From: Nymphaea colorata
Taxonomy: Eukaryota; Streptophyta; Magnoliopsida; Nymphaeales; Nymphaeaceae
Assembly: GCF_008831285.2 (NCBI RefSeq)
Contig: NC_045138.2
Location: 37,935,115-37,999,114, forward strand
Length of the DNA stretch: 64,000 nt
Reading direction: 5' to 3'
Positions 10,889 to 23,428 of the stretch are shown here, in pieces. Below the pieces are notes generated by a model. That model was not told the DNA's origin. It worked only from the letters and a program-made list of their open reading frames with translations, and did no database searches. The first letter of the stretch is position 1; each line of letters starts with the position of its first letter. The position numbers and the translations under genes were made by a program.

Positions 10889-13264
10889 ATGCAGAAACGC
10901 GTTCCCCCGCCCCACCTCTGCAAGGCGTACAGCCTTGTTCTCTTCCGAAGGGTGTCGACGACGAATACAGCCTGGGGGAGTCGGTTCTTGTCCACGAAGA
11001 CTCCATTTCTGCGAGATCGCGACTCCCAAGCAGAAATGAGGAACGATCTTCGCTTCTTGGATGCACAAACGCCCACGAGAAAACTGCCTTATGCCATGGT
11101 AGCCCAGGATGATGATGATGATGACTATGGTGGTGGTGGCGATGACAACGGTAACGGTGGTGATTTGGAGAGGTCGAGCACTGACTCGGAAGCTTCAGGA
11201 TTTTGCTGCCCCGACGAGCAAAGGACTAAATGTTATCGTCCCATGACAAGCCAGGAAGAAGAAGAGGACGATGGTGGCGGGGATGACGATGATGTAGACG
11301 GCCGCGACTTGTTTGATGAAACGTCAAAGCGTTATAAACAAAATGGGAATTTCCGCAATGCATCGGAAACCAAATTTATGAATGCCGACCTTGATCATTA
11401 TGGTAATGAATTGCCTCCCTCTAGTTCCCGTCGTTTAGGCAATCAGCCGATTGGAAATTTACCGAGCACCACGGGTACATATAGTGGTCGTGCTAATTAC
11501 ATACTGCAGGACTTCAGCTTGAAAACCGACAAAAGGAGAGGTACGCTCAAGCAGAACCAAGAAAGCAACCTTCCTGAAGTAGAAAGGGTGTATAGAGTTT
11601 TATGTAAGTTTCACACTCACATTCCTAAGCTAGAATTGGCTTTGCATGATTCTGGTGTGTTCCTTAAGCAATCTTTGGTTGAGAAAGTATTGAAGAGATG
11701 TGGGGATGCTGGAAACTTGGCATTTAGGTTCTTTATTTGGGCCTCAAAGCAGCCTGGTTACTCCCATAGCTTTGATACCTACAAACTGATGATCAAGATT
11801 CTAGGCAAGATGAGGCAATTTGATACTGTCTGGGCATTGCTCGAGGAGATGAAAAAGGAGAATCCTTATCTTATAACACCTGAAACTTTCATCATGTTGA
11901 TGAGACGGTTTGCTTCGGCACGAATGGTGCGAAAAGCAATCGAAGTTCTTGATGAGATGCCAAAATTCGGGTGCGAGCCTGATGATCACACGTTCGGGTG
12001 TTTGTTGGATGCTCTGTGTAAGAATGGTCATGTTAAGGAAGCTGCGTCGCTTTTTGAGGACATGAAACTTAGATTTCCACCCAATTTGAAGTATTATACT
12101 TGTTTGTTGAATGGGTGGTGCAAAGATGGCAAGCTGATGGAGGCCAAATTTATTCTGATTCAGATGAGGGAAGCTGGTTTTACTCCTGATATTGTTGTAT
12201 ATAACACCCTTTTATCTGGTTATGCTGTTTTGGGCAAGATTGAAGATGGCCTTGACCTTCTGCGCGAGATGAGGAGTAAAGGGTGTCCTCCTAACGCTGC
12301 TTCTTACACTGTTTTGATTCAATCCCTTTGCTCTCAAGGGAAAATGGAAGCAGCGATGCGGCTTTTCACTGACATGTCCAGGAATGAATGTGTTGCTGAT
12401 GTTGTAACTTATACCACCCTTATCAGTGGATTTTGCAAAGCTGCTAAGGTGGATAATGCTTATGAGTTGTTGCAGAACATGGTTGAGCATGGTTGCCATC
12501 CTAACCAGAGTACCTACTTTCATATCTTGGTAGCTCATGAGAAGAAGGAAGAACTGGAAGAATGCCTTGAATTAGTTTCTAAAATGAAAAGGACAGGCTG
12601 CCTCCCTGATCTCAACATCTGTAATACTGTCATTCGACTGGCTTGCAAACTGGGGCAAGTAGAAGAAGCTTTAAGTGCATGGAATGAAATAGAGGAAACC
12701 GGATTTAGTCCAGGGATTGAGAGTTTCACCATATTGATACATGGCTTGCTTAACCATGGATCACTAATTGAAGCTTGCGGCTACTTCAAGGAGATGGTTC
12801 AAAGAGGTCTCATGTCCGTGCCTCAGTATGGGACTCTGAAGGAGCTTATGAACACACTTCTAAGAGCAGAGAAGCTGGAAATGGCCTCAGAAATGTGGGA
12901 GGTCATTAAGAACAGTGGAGCCAATCTAAATGTCTTTTCCCATACAATATGGGTGCATGCATTGTTTGAACATGGGCATGTGAAAGAGGCATGTTCGCGG
13001 TGCATTGAAATGCTTGACAGTGGTTTCATGCCGCAGCCCGATACATATGCAAAGCTTATGAGAGGTCTAAGGAAACTTTTTAACCGAGAAATTGCATATG
13101 TAATTACTACAAAGGTTAGGCAGATGGCAGCTGATAGAAATATAAGCTTCAAGAGCTATGCACGTCGAGGTGAGAGAATTATGATCGACAAACAAAAAGC
13201 GAAAAAGGAAGGTAAGAAAAAGAGAAGACATCGACCCCGACGGCACTCGCTGAACTCACTGTAA
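10889..13264 (+). CDS. Pentatricopeptide repeat protein, P-class, probably mitochondrial (intronless)
   Basis: Single-exon frame of 791 aa. The frame is open from 10862, but that codon is TTG; the first ATG is at 10889. The N-terminus has many Arg, Ser and Thr and few acids (LCKAYSLVLFRRVSTT), as mitochondrial presequences do. Residues about 74-137 form an acidic Asp/Glu/Gly linker with a GAT codon run. From about residue 295 to 740 there are roughly a dozen degenerate 35-residue PPR motifs, such as FDTYKLMIKILGK, VVYNTLLSGYAVLGKIEDG and VTYTTLISGFCKAAKVDNA. The tail, about 769-791, is very basic (KKEGKKKRRHRPRRHS). It resembles the Arabidopsis At3g49730/At5g65820 group of putative mitochondrial PPR proteins. 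PPR proteins bind single-stranded organellar RNA and affect its processing, stability or translation; the target is unknown. No DYW or E domain is seen. Confidence 0.93.
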   Translation: MQKRVPPPHLCKAYSLVLFRRVSTTNTAWGSRFLSTKTPFLRDRDSQAEMRNDLRFLDAQTPTRKLPYAMVAQDDDDDDYGGGGDDNGNGGDLERSSTDSEASGFCCPDEQRTKCYRPMTSQEEEEDDGGGDDDDVDGRDLFDETSKRYKQNGNFRNASETKFMNADLDHYGNELPPSSSRRLGNQPIGNLPSTTGTYSGRANYILQDFSLKTDKRRGTLKQNQESNLPEVERVYRVLCKFHTHIPKLELALHDSGVFLKQSLVEKVLKRCGDAGNLAFRFFIWASKQPGYSHSFDTYKLMIKILGKMRQFDTVWALLEEMKKENPYLITPETFIMLMRRFASARMVRKAIEVLDEMPKFGCEPDDHTFGCLLDALCKNGHVKEAASLFEDMKLRFPPNLKYYTCLLNGWCKDGKLMEAKFILIQMREAGFTPDIVVYNTLLSGYAVLGKIEDGLDLLREMRSKGCPPNAASYTVLIQSLCSQGKMEAAMRLFTDMSRNECVADVVTYTTLISGFCKAAKVDNAYELLQNMVEHGCHPNQSTYFHILVAHEKKEELEECLELVSKMKRTGCLPDLNICNTVIRLACKLGQVEEALSAWNEIEETGFSPGIESFTILIHGLLNHGSLIEACGYFKEMVQRGLMSVPQYGTLKELMNTLLRAEKLEMASEMWEVIKNSGANLNVFSHTIWVHALFEHGHVKEACSRCIEMLDSGFMPQPDTYAKLMRGLRKLFNREIAYVITTKVRQMAADRNISFKSYARRGERIMIDKQKAKKEGKKKRRHRPRRHSLNSL

Positions 13265-14819
13265 CTCCAATCCCAACTGAATTGAGTAGCAGCAGATATT
13301 TCATGATTAATCATCTCTCTCGCCCTCTCTCTCTCTCTCTCTCTCTCTGGTCATTACACGAGCAAATATTCGCCCATAGATGGAGTTTGGGTCGTGCTCG
13401 TGGTCGATATGACAAGTGGACTTTGGTTGTTTTTTTAGTAGGCATTTTCATAGTCAGTAGGTAAAAAGCGAAAAAAATCTCATGAACACCATACGTCTTG
13501 ATGTAAAAAATCGTTCAATCATGATATTCTCACGAGAAGAGCCTCATCATCATTTTTCCTGATGTAAAAAGTTCAACTTTGATATCCTCGTAAGAAGAAC
13601 CACGCCACATTTCACATCCCATCCTTGGCGCAATGACAGGCATTTAGACATTAATATTTGAAGGTTCTGATTATTCTCGGGATCCTGTATTAGTTTTGCC
13701 GTAAATATCATATTTTTTATCAATGACAGAAATGTTGCCAAAGGAAATACAATCATAAGTTTGTACAGTAGGATTCATGACCAGTAGGCAGCAATCCTCA
13801 GAAGATGAACATAGACAGCTCTGCACTTCTAAAAGGGAACAAGTAGATCCAACATACCCAAGGGAAATAGACTAATAGTACATTTTTTTTTTAAAGAGGC
13901 AGTGCAAGTTTATAAGATTACCTTCCACTGTCTCTATACTTAATGGTACATGCAAGTGTTATTATTGGTTCTTTCTTCCACATAATTTAATTAAAAGATC
14001 TTTCATGACGATCAGCCCCAGAAACTCCTCAGGAAAGTAAAATTGGTCGAAACCGGTGCATTCCCTGTTCAGCAGTTGGAAGGTAGAACAGAAATCAGCT
14101 CCAAATCCCTCCTTCAACACCACAACAATGCCAAGCGCATTTCTTCCACTATTGACACCTCGAACTTGCGACTAGCCATTAGATTAAAGATACAGTGGTG
14201 CTCTCTCTCTCATCTGAAAAAAATTATGAAGTTTCATTCAGAGTCACAACTTGCATGATCTTCGAAAGGAGTTCCACGCTTTCTGAAAAGGACCCAACTT
14301 TTCACTGAAGCTAGGCTATTAGCGGAACTCTGAAGAACTTAACCATGTCTTCACAACAAAAGTAACTAAGCGTTCCAACAACAAAATAAAACAGCAAAAC
14401 GAACTTTTCGAGGAAGGTATTAGAAATGGCAATATGCATGTCAGATCTTGTTGTGAAAATAACTCCAGGCCGCTTTCTGCAGCGTCAGTCAAAAGTTGGG
14501 TCATGAAGAAGCGAACCGTGTTTTGAAGAAATGGAACAACAGAACCCGTTTTTTTCAGACAATCAGGCAAAGGGACGTCTCCAAATAGCATTTTTCCAAG
14601 AATTGAGAGTAACAAGAAAATAACGTACTGTAAAACCTGATTTCCTCAAGCTTCTGGCAACTGGCAATGGGAATCGCCATTTAAAGAAGCTGACGCTGCA
14701 CAATTTTCTTCGACTTCTCCCGCTTAGCCAAACACTACATTTAGCTGTACAAGAAGCTACATGCCTGTGTCCTGTGGGCTGATGACAGTGCTGATGACGT
14801 CGCACGGAGGGGATCTCAA
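13265..14819. other. 3' flanks between the convergent PPR and kinase genes
   Basis: Contains the 3' UTRs of both genes, whose limits I cannot set, and a (CT)n tract at 13325-13348. Open frames here lack family features. Confidence 0.5.
13325..13348. repeat. (CT)n microsatellite in the PPR 3' UTR region
   Basis: CT dinucleotide run about 60 bases after the PPR stop codon. Confidence 0.95.
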
Positions 14820-16214
14820 TCATCCCTGGTCGTAAGCAGCCGTGACTCTTTTCTTTCTCGCCTTGTCAAGACGTGATTGGCGCACAGCCTCCTGGATGTG
14901 TCGCTCGTGGTCTTGGAGCATCTGATCAATGTTCTCAGATTGAATGAGAGGACCAGAGTAAAGAATCTTGCTTCCCTTTTGCCCACGGGAATGAACCTAC
15001 GATTAGAATGAGAAGTAAGCGAAGTATCACCATTTTCCTATTTCTCCTAAGCAGCAATGTAAGCCAGAAAGATCCGCCGTCTAAAAGAGTACTTTTTTAA
15101 CAAAGCACAGTGCTTGAAAGTACCAATATATGGCACAGAATCAAGTTTCGTATCGAATGGGGAGCACATCGTAGGCTGGCCATAAAGATGCTTTCAAAAT
15201 ATCAACTACGCTGGCTGAACGGAAAATCACCCCTTCTCTAATAAATCAAGAAAAAAATTACAGAAAGAGAAAATAATAAATCATCACTCAGGTTTTAGAG
15301 GACAATATAGACAAACTCAACCTTCAAGAAGACTTCTCAAAAAATCTCTATGGAATGAAAAGGTAAGTTACAAGATTATTATTTTAAATTAAAATAATAT
15401 CTATTGATTAAGAATTTAAGTGGAGTACTTTTGTAACCTTTTCTGTCCAGAGGCAACTCTTCGAAGGTTTTTCTCAAAGTCAACTGCTCATTTATAGAAA
15501 TAATTTTGATTTTAGAAAAAGTAGTTTTATAAATCAAGTTCAACCTTCTCCATCTAAAAGCAGCTTTGAACCCTTAAAATCTAGGCAATAAATTGTTATT
15601 TGATTAAACCTTAGACGCTTTTCTATAATTTTTTCATAAAACAATAATGTGTTTTTTCAAATATTTGAAGAAATATTATTTTAAATTGCCAAATTAAGAA
15701 CGGCCTCCATGGGACCGGTTTGCCATGTCATTCAAACAAATCTAAATAAGGATACGAATGAGAAATCAATACTATTATTTTTAAATTTTACGTAAATATT
15801 TATTTTAAAATTACTAATTTAAGCCCATATGCCTCGGTAGATGCAACCCAATACGGTGACCATATATTTACAAGTTGAGGGTCGTCGTCCCCTAACATGA
15901 GGTGAATTGTGTCATGATGTGGGGGGTCAGGCTGCCTATGAAGGGGCATAATAACTGTCCCGTGAGACCGGAATTAAAATAAAGCCAATATCACTTGTTG
16001 ATATATGTCAGTATCTTTTAGAGAAAATCCAAGATACTTGAAAAATATAAAGTAACGTTTCATACTATCCAAATATTGCAACATTTGATGGAAGACTGCA
16101 TTATTTGATATTTAAGGTTTTTCAGCTATTTTCCTCAATAAAGGTAATTTTATTTATTCCAACATATACGTTTCACTTTTATAATTCTATAGTTGCCTAA
16201 AATTAATTGCTGCA

Positions 16215-16255
<41 letters not shown>

Positions 16256-19200
16256 CCAAGTCACTCATAAGGGTCCTCCAATTTGATCCATCGTGATGAA
16301 CGGTTGAGAAAAAATAAGAAAAAAAAAAGTTAAAAACTAATTCTAAATGATGAAAATGTATATCACTTTTTTCTCCTTGTTTTTTTTTTCTCAACCAAAA
16401 TCACACCGAATCGGACAAACCTCATGAGTAAGCTGGAATGACTCTAGATAGTCAAAGCCACCATTCAATTCTCAGGCACCCTGATCACTCTATTATTTGT
16501 TAAATGGTTCACCTGTGACACCGATTCAACATGCGATTGAAGTACTACGACAATAAGTTCAAAAGGAAGTTCATAGTCCATACCAAAGTTTGCTCCTGCC
16601 TTGTTTTCGCATCTTTCATCTGATGAGTGCTCATTCGCCCTGGAAAATGTAATTGAGCTTGATCTGCTGTGTAATGTGACGCTCTACTCGGTGCACCCTG
16701 CACATTGCCTGCATCTCTGTAATTATCATGAACGGCACTTCTTCCAGTAGCCACAAAACTTGACAATGAAGATGAATCACGAGATAATGAACCCTTTGAA
16801 GTACTGCCCTCATTCGTATGCCTCTCTGCCCATGCAGAAGGGTGGATCAGCGGACCAGAATGAGAAACTTTATATCCATGGCGCCCCCGTGATTCTATGC
16901 TTGCTTCGCCAGTGTAATAAACATGTTTCTGTGGTGGATCAATTGGAAATCCAGAAGGAGTCTCTTCCTGATTGACATGAAACTTCTCACTCGTGCTTTT
17001 TGTACCCGTCGGCACCGTTGTTTTCTGTAAAAAATAAAGCAGAATTGTAGCCTGACAAACCAAGGAATGGACATTCAGCTAACTTAATTAAGTTATTCAC
17101 ATGTTTTGGATTCAAAGCGCGTAAGCCAGGCCCCGCCCCGCTCGACATCCAAATCAAGTAGATCGAGTTGGTGTCCATCAAAGATAAGCATATGAACACC
17201 AAATTCAGGCTCTTGAATGGCCTTAGTTCAGCAAAAAAAAACTTCGTGTGCTAGACAGCCAAGGATCTGAGATAGTTGGATATGTGGCATCGGTGTGCTG
17301 ATGCTGCAGAAATCCACACCAAAATTCTTGGTTCATGAAACTAAGGACCTCAAGTCAGACTTAAGATCCATAACTTAGAGATCCCCATTTTGCAGTTCTA
17401 AACTGTCACATGGTCTGATCTATGATTAGACTAGGAGTGTCTGAATCTTAAATCATGGATTTTAAATCCTGAGGATCTGAAACCAGATCAGATCAGATAA
17501 GAGGTAATTGAACCCCTCTTTGAACATTTACATTGACAACATCATTAGAACCTGGAACCTTCAATGCAGATTGTTTCTGCGAGCAGTAACAGTCTAGGCA
17601 AATAACAATGTAGAAACTAGAAAGGTTTATTAGTCGAACTACAAACCTGCAATGAACTAGGTAACTCTGCATTTGCTTCAGGAGCTGGCATAGCTTTCGA
17701 TCCTCTTCGTCCTTTTTTTGTAGGATCATATCCATACCCTCTGATGCTTACTGACCTTTGCCTGCAATTCAAATTATATATCAACAATAACAATACGGCC
17801 TGTTCTGCAGTTTGCTTGCAGGAATGACTTTTGTGAAAAAACACAGAAGCGAAGATTTCAAAGCAAAGTCGCAGCCCCAATTATTTGAAGCAACAGAGCT
17901 TGTATTATGAACCTGTAGCGACAATTTCCAAGTTCTCATTCTTTTCTATAAAAAGTGCTCAATTTTACTGATTTTCCTAAAATCGACTTTGTTATGCCTT
18001 AATGTGTATTGTTGCCTCACTAGAACAACAACACTTCCCATATCATAGTGAAAACTACTAAACAAAAACCCCAAAATGAGGAAGACAGAAGAAACATCCC
18101 TCTATGTCAAAATTCAAATTCACCCCGCAAAAGTACAGAAACACAAAGATGCATGCACCTTCAAAAAGACAAATGAAAGACCTTCAAATATAACCCATAA
18201 CAGTCAGGTCCAAAGTAAGATAGTTGACATAATGTACAAAATTGTATAAATTTATTTGTAAAATTAAGAAACACAAAAAATAAAATAAGAAAAATTCTCT
18301 CAATAAGGAAACATGAATTACATAAACATAACAAAGTAATAAATATATGTTACCTAAAGCATTTTCACTTTCACTAGAATTAATTAAAATTAATCACTTA
18401 AATTACCCTCAGTACTTAGAGTAGCATCGAATTAAATAAGCTTGATCATGACCAACTCCTTGCAGCTTTGTTCAATGCAAACAATCAAAAAGAAAAAGGT
18501 TCACATACTTTCTAGTTTCATCTCTTCGTTTGGCATCCATCTCTTTGCTAGGTGGATACTTGGGCAAGCTCGAGGGATCACAAGCATATGGCTTTGTTGT
18601 AAAGAACTGAAAGAGAATATGAATACCCAAAAAAGAAATATAAGTACACAGGGTAACAAATTTTCAAGGCAACAATTCTGAAACAAAGAAATCAATGAAT
18701 GGATTCAGATTAGATTCATCAAAAAATTTACTCAAGTAGCATCTCCAAAGCAACCATAATGCATAAGCAATGGCTATATGCATCAACATCTGGTACAAAC
18801 AGAAGTCTTTGGCAGACATGGTTGCAGTATCAATCATGTGCCATTCCGTAAGAATAGCTTCAGTCAGAACCACTGTAAAAATTAAGCTTAAGCTTGACAA
18901 AACAAAAATGCAACTTTTAGCATCCAAGGTTATGGTCAGATGGCACAAGACAAATAGAAAATCTAACAAGGCAAATGAGGTCCTAGAAATCCACTGTGAG
19001 AAATGTCCTCCTTACCAATTCAGGTACCAAAAGGAATATTCAGTAAAGAAAAAATGTGACCAACATATAAACTATGTGACTGACACAGTTGGAACCCTGA
19101 AATTCTCTGGGTAGGAGCATCTAAAAATTGCACTGGACCAGGAAAGATGGTTAAAGAAGTCAAAAGAGTAACAGCATTTGCATGCCCTTATAGAACACAG

Positions 19201-22200
19201 GGCTCAGATAGGACAAAAAGCACATTTACTTGTACTCAATTTGTGAAAGTGGAAAGGAATATCATAATATTATAAGTAATTTCAAGTTACCAGGTTCCTA
19301 TACGAGCCACAGGAACATACAAATGTGTTCAATATTTTCTTCAAGTGAAAAAACATTTCATACATTTGAAAGAAAAGTTCAAACAGAAACCGTTTTATCA
19401 AAGTATCAGACATCATTTTCTCAAGGTTACTGGCACCAATTTGAAAACATGAATTTATGGTACAAATGTCATCGCTTTCATTTACACATCCCACAGGTTC
19501 AAATTCATATGGGAGCCCAATCAAGTTCACATAAGTAAATGAGGATAGCATAACTTTTGAAGGCTGCAAGAAAGGATGCTTCTAAAATTATGAGACAGTT
19601 ACATTAATATGAGTTCAAGATACACTGAGTACCAAAGGAAATATATAAAACTATAATCCTGAAAAGTTTATTAACCACAAGCAAGTTAAAGAGATGGCCA
19701 ACCTCACTTTTCAGGGCTGAAGCAGCAGTTCCACGATCTCCAGGTTCAATAGCAAGAAGGACATCCACAAGTTCCAGTGCTGAAGGAGGAAATTCTTTAA
19801 ATGACTCTGCAACACATCGCCTGTAACGTTGTTGAGTTTTGAAAGTTGTAACATTTGGTAGTTTTAGTTTCTCCCAGTACTCTTCTGTTGGTGAACCGCA
19901 AAGCTTGAAAATTTTGTGCAACTGCTCCACCTAGAAGCAAAAGCACTAATGATAAGGACAATCTTGTAACATGTATAGACAAAATCTAAGGAAAACAAAT
20001 GTTATCCAAATGTATCTTGACCCTAAACTAGCCATGTGGTGCCTCAAGCTAATAGATAGGCATGTCATCACTTTCTAATTTTAAATTTGTAGTCCCCATG
20101 TAAGTATCTCTTCTACAAGGGCAAGCAAAAGTCGCTCCCTGAGGTCAGGGAGCAAGCTGAGAACTTTATGCTGCCAAGATGGCAACAGAGGCAAAGACCA
20201 GCACTCACAGGTCACATATTCTGGGATGTCCATAAATAAATAATAAATTTGAAAGCAGAAAATGACTTGAGGGCTATGAAGGCAAAGAAAGCAATTTGAG
20301 GCATTTAAATTTGGAACTTCATAAAGGAAATAGCACCTTTCACATCCAAGAAAAACTAATGTGACAACGAAAATGACATCATTTGGACAAAAGAGAGAAT
20401 ACTGCTGTAGCCAAACATACATAAAATAACTAGATTAAAAGGAGAAAAAGCATAAGACTCTATTAGACAACTTCTAGCATGTAAGGGACTATGATGATTT
20501 GGTGGTTAACCTGTTTAATGGAAACAATAAATGAGAGTAGGATTCTATACCTTTCACAGTGGAAATCAGGAACTCCTCTTTCTTCAATTGCAATTGTAGT
20601 ATCTCCTACGTGCAAATCTAGCTTCAATCGACATTTTTTCCCTTAGGCTGCGTTTGATTGCAGGGGTAAAAAATGAGAAGCGGTTGAAAAGTGTACAATC
20701 GGTTGAAATTTCAACCGCCGTACCATGAAAAGTGGCAAGATCTCCTTCACACCCAACTCCTAAGAGTGCCTAGAAGTCAAGTGTTGAAGAGATCTGTAAA
20801 CTCTAAATTAGGTCTTGGCTGCCTCTTTTTTTCTGCCACTAGTCTATCATATGACACAAGGTGTATCACACTGTATCATATGATACAGTACAATATGGGT
20901 ACATTACAAACCTGTAACTAGCTACAAGGGTATAATATATCGCCCATAATAAAAGTTACAATATGTTTCATACAAGGTCCCATATCATATGATATGTACG
21001 TCACTGAATGGGACTAGCCGAAACTAGTCAGTCATACTTCATCGAAGCCAATTGACTATAAATATATATATATATATATCTTTAAGGAAATCAATACAGA
21101 AACATATATATGTCTATATAATGAATGTACATACACATTTATAGGTCAAGAAATAGTCAGCTGACCAACAGTTAAGCAGACAAATTAACCAACTAGTTGC
21201 CTGATTGAAACACCCGCTAGTTGATAACCAACTCAAATGACTAATCAGCCAACTATTCGGGATTTTTAACAACTAAGATATGGATCAAATTGTCTGAAAA
21301 CATGCCGGAAGACTTAATAATGTATCAGGAGTAATTGGTACAAGAAGCTATAGGAACACTTCACTGTAATGTGATTCAAAGACATGAAGCATACCAGGTA
21401 TATAAGTAATGATTTCAAATCTAGGTAGAGAACACCTAGGAACACATGTTAATATATTCTTCAAGCAAATCTGATTAGTGTTGATTTTTCCACAACCCCT
21501 AATGTTCACCACAAGATAAACCATACTAACTTTAGAGATTGACAGAAAAGAAAGGTTATCTGTCCATGTAAGCAAGTATGAAGTTCGAGTATTCAAAGAT
21601 ACTCTCATTATTCTCAATAAGACATCAGTTACAAATAGCCTCTTTGAAAGCATGAACTGATAAGTTATAGGCACATAGATAGCTTCAAGCCAGACTGAGT
21701 TCCTCAACTTGTTTTGCTACGAATTTTTATTATTGGACATCATTTGCATCAAAATAAATTCAAATGTTAAAATATTTCACTGTCCTATCTCTTTTTGATG
21801 TTTTCCTAAATTTACATTAAAAGGGCATTGCCATCCATATTCTTTTCACTAAAGTTTCTGTATATCAAGTATCAACTAGTGGCTAGAATTTTCCAGCAAA
21901 CGCATACCACGATTCTCTAGAGTATTTTCTGCATGCAACCAGAAATAACCACCCAAGCAGTAAATGAAGACCTTCTAACAATAATTTGGTATTTGACTGA
22001 GATACTGCAGGCAACCAAAATGAATTACCGCCTTATCTCATTTGTTAATTTAAATGTAAGAAGATTCAAATTGTAATCATAAACCAATTCAGCAAATGGA
22101 AGTACCTCTGTTCGGCCAGGCATGATAGGTTTATGTGCAAACAATTCTGCGAGAATGCAACCGGTACTCCAGAGATCCACTGAAACACCATAATCTGTGG

Positions 22201-22898
22201 CTCCAAGCAGGAGCTCCGGAGGTCGATACCACAGAGTCACTACACGACTTGTCAATGGCTGTTTCTGACCTGGAGAGAAAAATGTTGCCAGACCAAAGTC
22301 TGCTATCTTCAAGATGCCATTGTTGTCAATTAAAAGATTTGAACCTTTGATATCTCGATGCAGAATCCCACGACAATGACAATGGTCAAGACCACGTAAC
22401 AATTGTTGCATAAAGCATTTGATCTGACCAAGGAATGCAACACTGTTAAGTTTTGCAGACATGCAAGAAATAACCTTCAGATATGGAGCTATATTATGTC
22501 TTTCTAATTCTCGTACCTGTGGTTCAGTGAACATTATACCAGGGTTGGATGCAAGACCAGCAAGGTCATGTTCCATATACTCGAACACAAGGTACAAGCT
22601 ACAGGATATACGCGACGTTACTAAACCTTCCAATTTAATTACATTTGGATGGTCTAGCCTCCGCAGGATGTGAATTTCCCTTGCCATGAAACGCACACTT
22701 TCAGGCTCCAAATTATCAAATCTAACCTTTTTTAAAGCTACAATTTTCCCACTATCAAGATCACGTGCTTTGTAAACATTACTGTACGTTCCCTGTCCAA
22801 TCTGCATCCAACAATTTGTCATGTCAAGTTTCTTCAAGTATAGATTGACTTCTTTGCAAGTGACAAGTATTTTTAATTTTTTCTCTTTTTTTTTTTGC

Positions 22899-22968
<70 letters not shown>

Positions 22969-23428
22969 GTTTTCTGTAGTGATCTGACAAAGCGTACCGG
23001 GAAAAAAAAAAAACAAAGAGACTTACTTTGTTTAGCTTCTCGAAAGAATCAGCACGGCGCGGTATCCACCCCTTAATCGCTTCTCCGGCAACCCCTGCAA
23101 GCCAAGGAGGCCAACCAGCAGCCACCTGCTCCCCTTCCACACCCCTGGGCATACTTCTAACCCGTGGATGAAGGTTCGTAGTAGTTACAGTGTGATCCCC
23201 CCTTAGCCGACCAGAACGACTATGTCTCTCCCTCTTCTCTGTATTATCATCGCTACCAGACCGCCCAAAGCCGCCTATTGCTTTCTCTGAGAGCACGGTG
23301 CCATTGGCAAGGACAGACCCACTGGTTTTTCTGGATGACGGTTTGCTTGTTCCTCTTCCTCCACGAGTCACCTGAGCCTCGTCAACCCCAGAAGGTCTAA
23401 AACATAGGCAGCTCATCATGGATTCCAC
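14820..23428 (-). CDS. CDK-like Ser/Thr protein kinase, At1g54610/IBS1 type (9 exons, 702 aa)
   Basis: Exons: 23428-23027, 22801-22517, 22423-22106, 19930-19703, 18606-18509, 17761-17647, 17576-17532, 17024-16584, 14996-14820. All join in frame with GT-AG sites; only the donor of the 45-base exon 7 is uncertain (GTAAAT chosen, GTTCAA possible). The kinase domain covers about residues 130-413: glycine loop IGQGTYSNVY, catalytic VALKK (Lys158), HRDIKGSN (Asp253), DFGLAT (Asp271), and VTLWYRPPELLLG as in CDKs. The cyclin-binding-type helix is SVRFMAREI. After the domain come ACDPSSLPKYPPSKEMDAK, KGRRGSKAMPAPEANAEL and the C-terminal SGPLIQSENIDQML...HERHIQEAVRQSRLDKARKK, all hallmarks of this plant family. 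The N-terminus is Cys-containing (MSCLCFRP) and has no MGC myristoylation start. Substrates are unknown; Arabidopsis IBS1 acts in defence priming, which need not apply here. A (GA)n tract lies in intron 1. Confidence 0.93.
16221..16252. repeat. (AT)n microsatellite in kinase intron 8
   Basis: AT run within the intron 14997-16583. Confidence 0.95.
20640..21270. repeat. Repeat-derived segment in kinase intron 3
   Basis: It starts with a GGCTGCGTTTGATTGC motif, typical of plant hAT-like MITE ends. It then has TATCATATGATAC palindromic motifs at about 20840-21000, an (AT)n run at 21062-21079, and a stretch rich in GACTAG/CTAGTT words (21100-21270). That last stretch resembles 59925-60110 in the MYB4R1-like gene. 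Element borders are not resolved. Confidence 0.45.
22902..22968. repeat. Long (GA)n microsatellite in kinase intron 1
   Basis: About 60 bases of pure GA/AG repeat with a short imperfect tail, in the 225-base intron between the exon encoding residues 1-134 and the glycine-loop exon. Read in the gene's frame it would encode alternating Ser-Leu. Confidence 0.97.

Noticed and set aside
10754-11112. Several overlapping 80-104 codon frames around the PPR start
   Set aside because: Shadows of the PPR coding frame, with no independent signal.
12212-12538. Antisense frames over the PPR repeats
   Set aside because: Mirror frames of real coding sequence, no domain features.
17508-17531. Longer version of kinase exon 7 using a GTTCAA donor
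   Set aside because: In frame, but the donor is poorer than GTAAAT at 17531; left as an alternative only.
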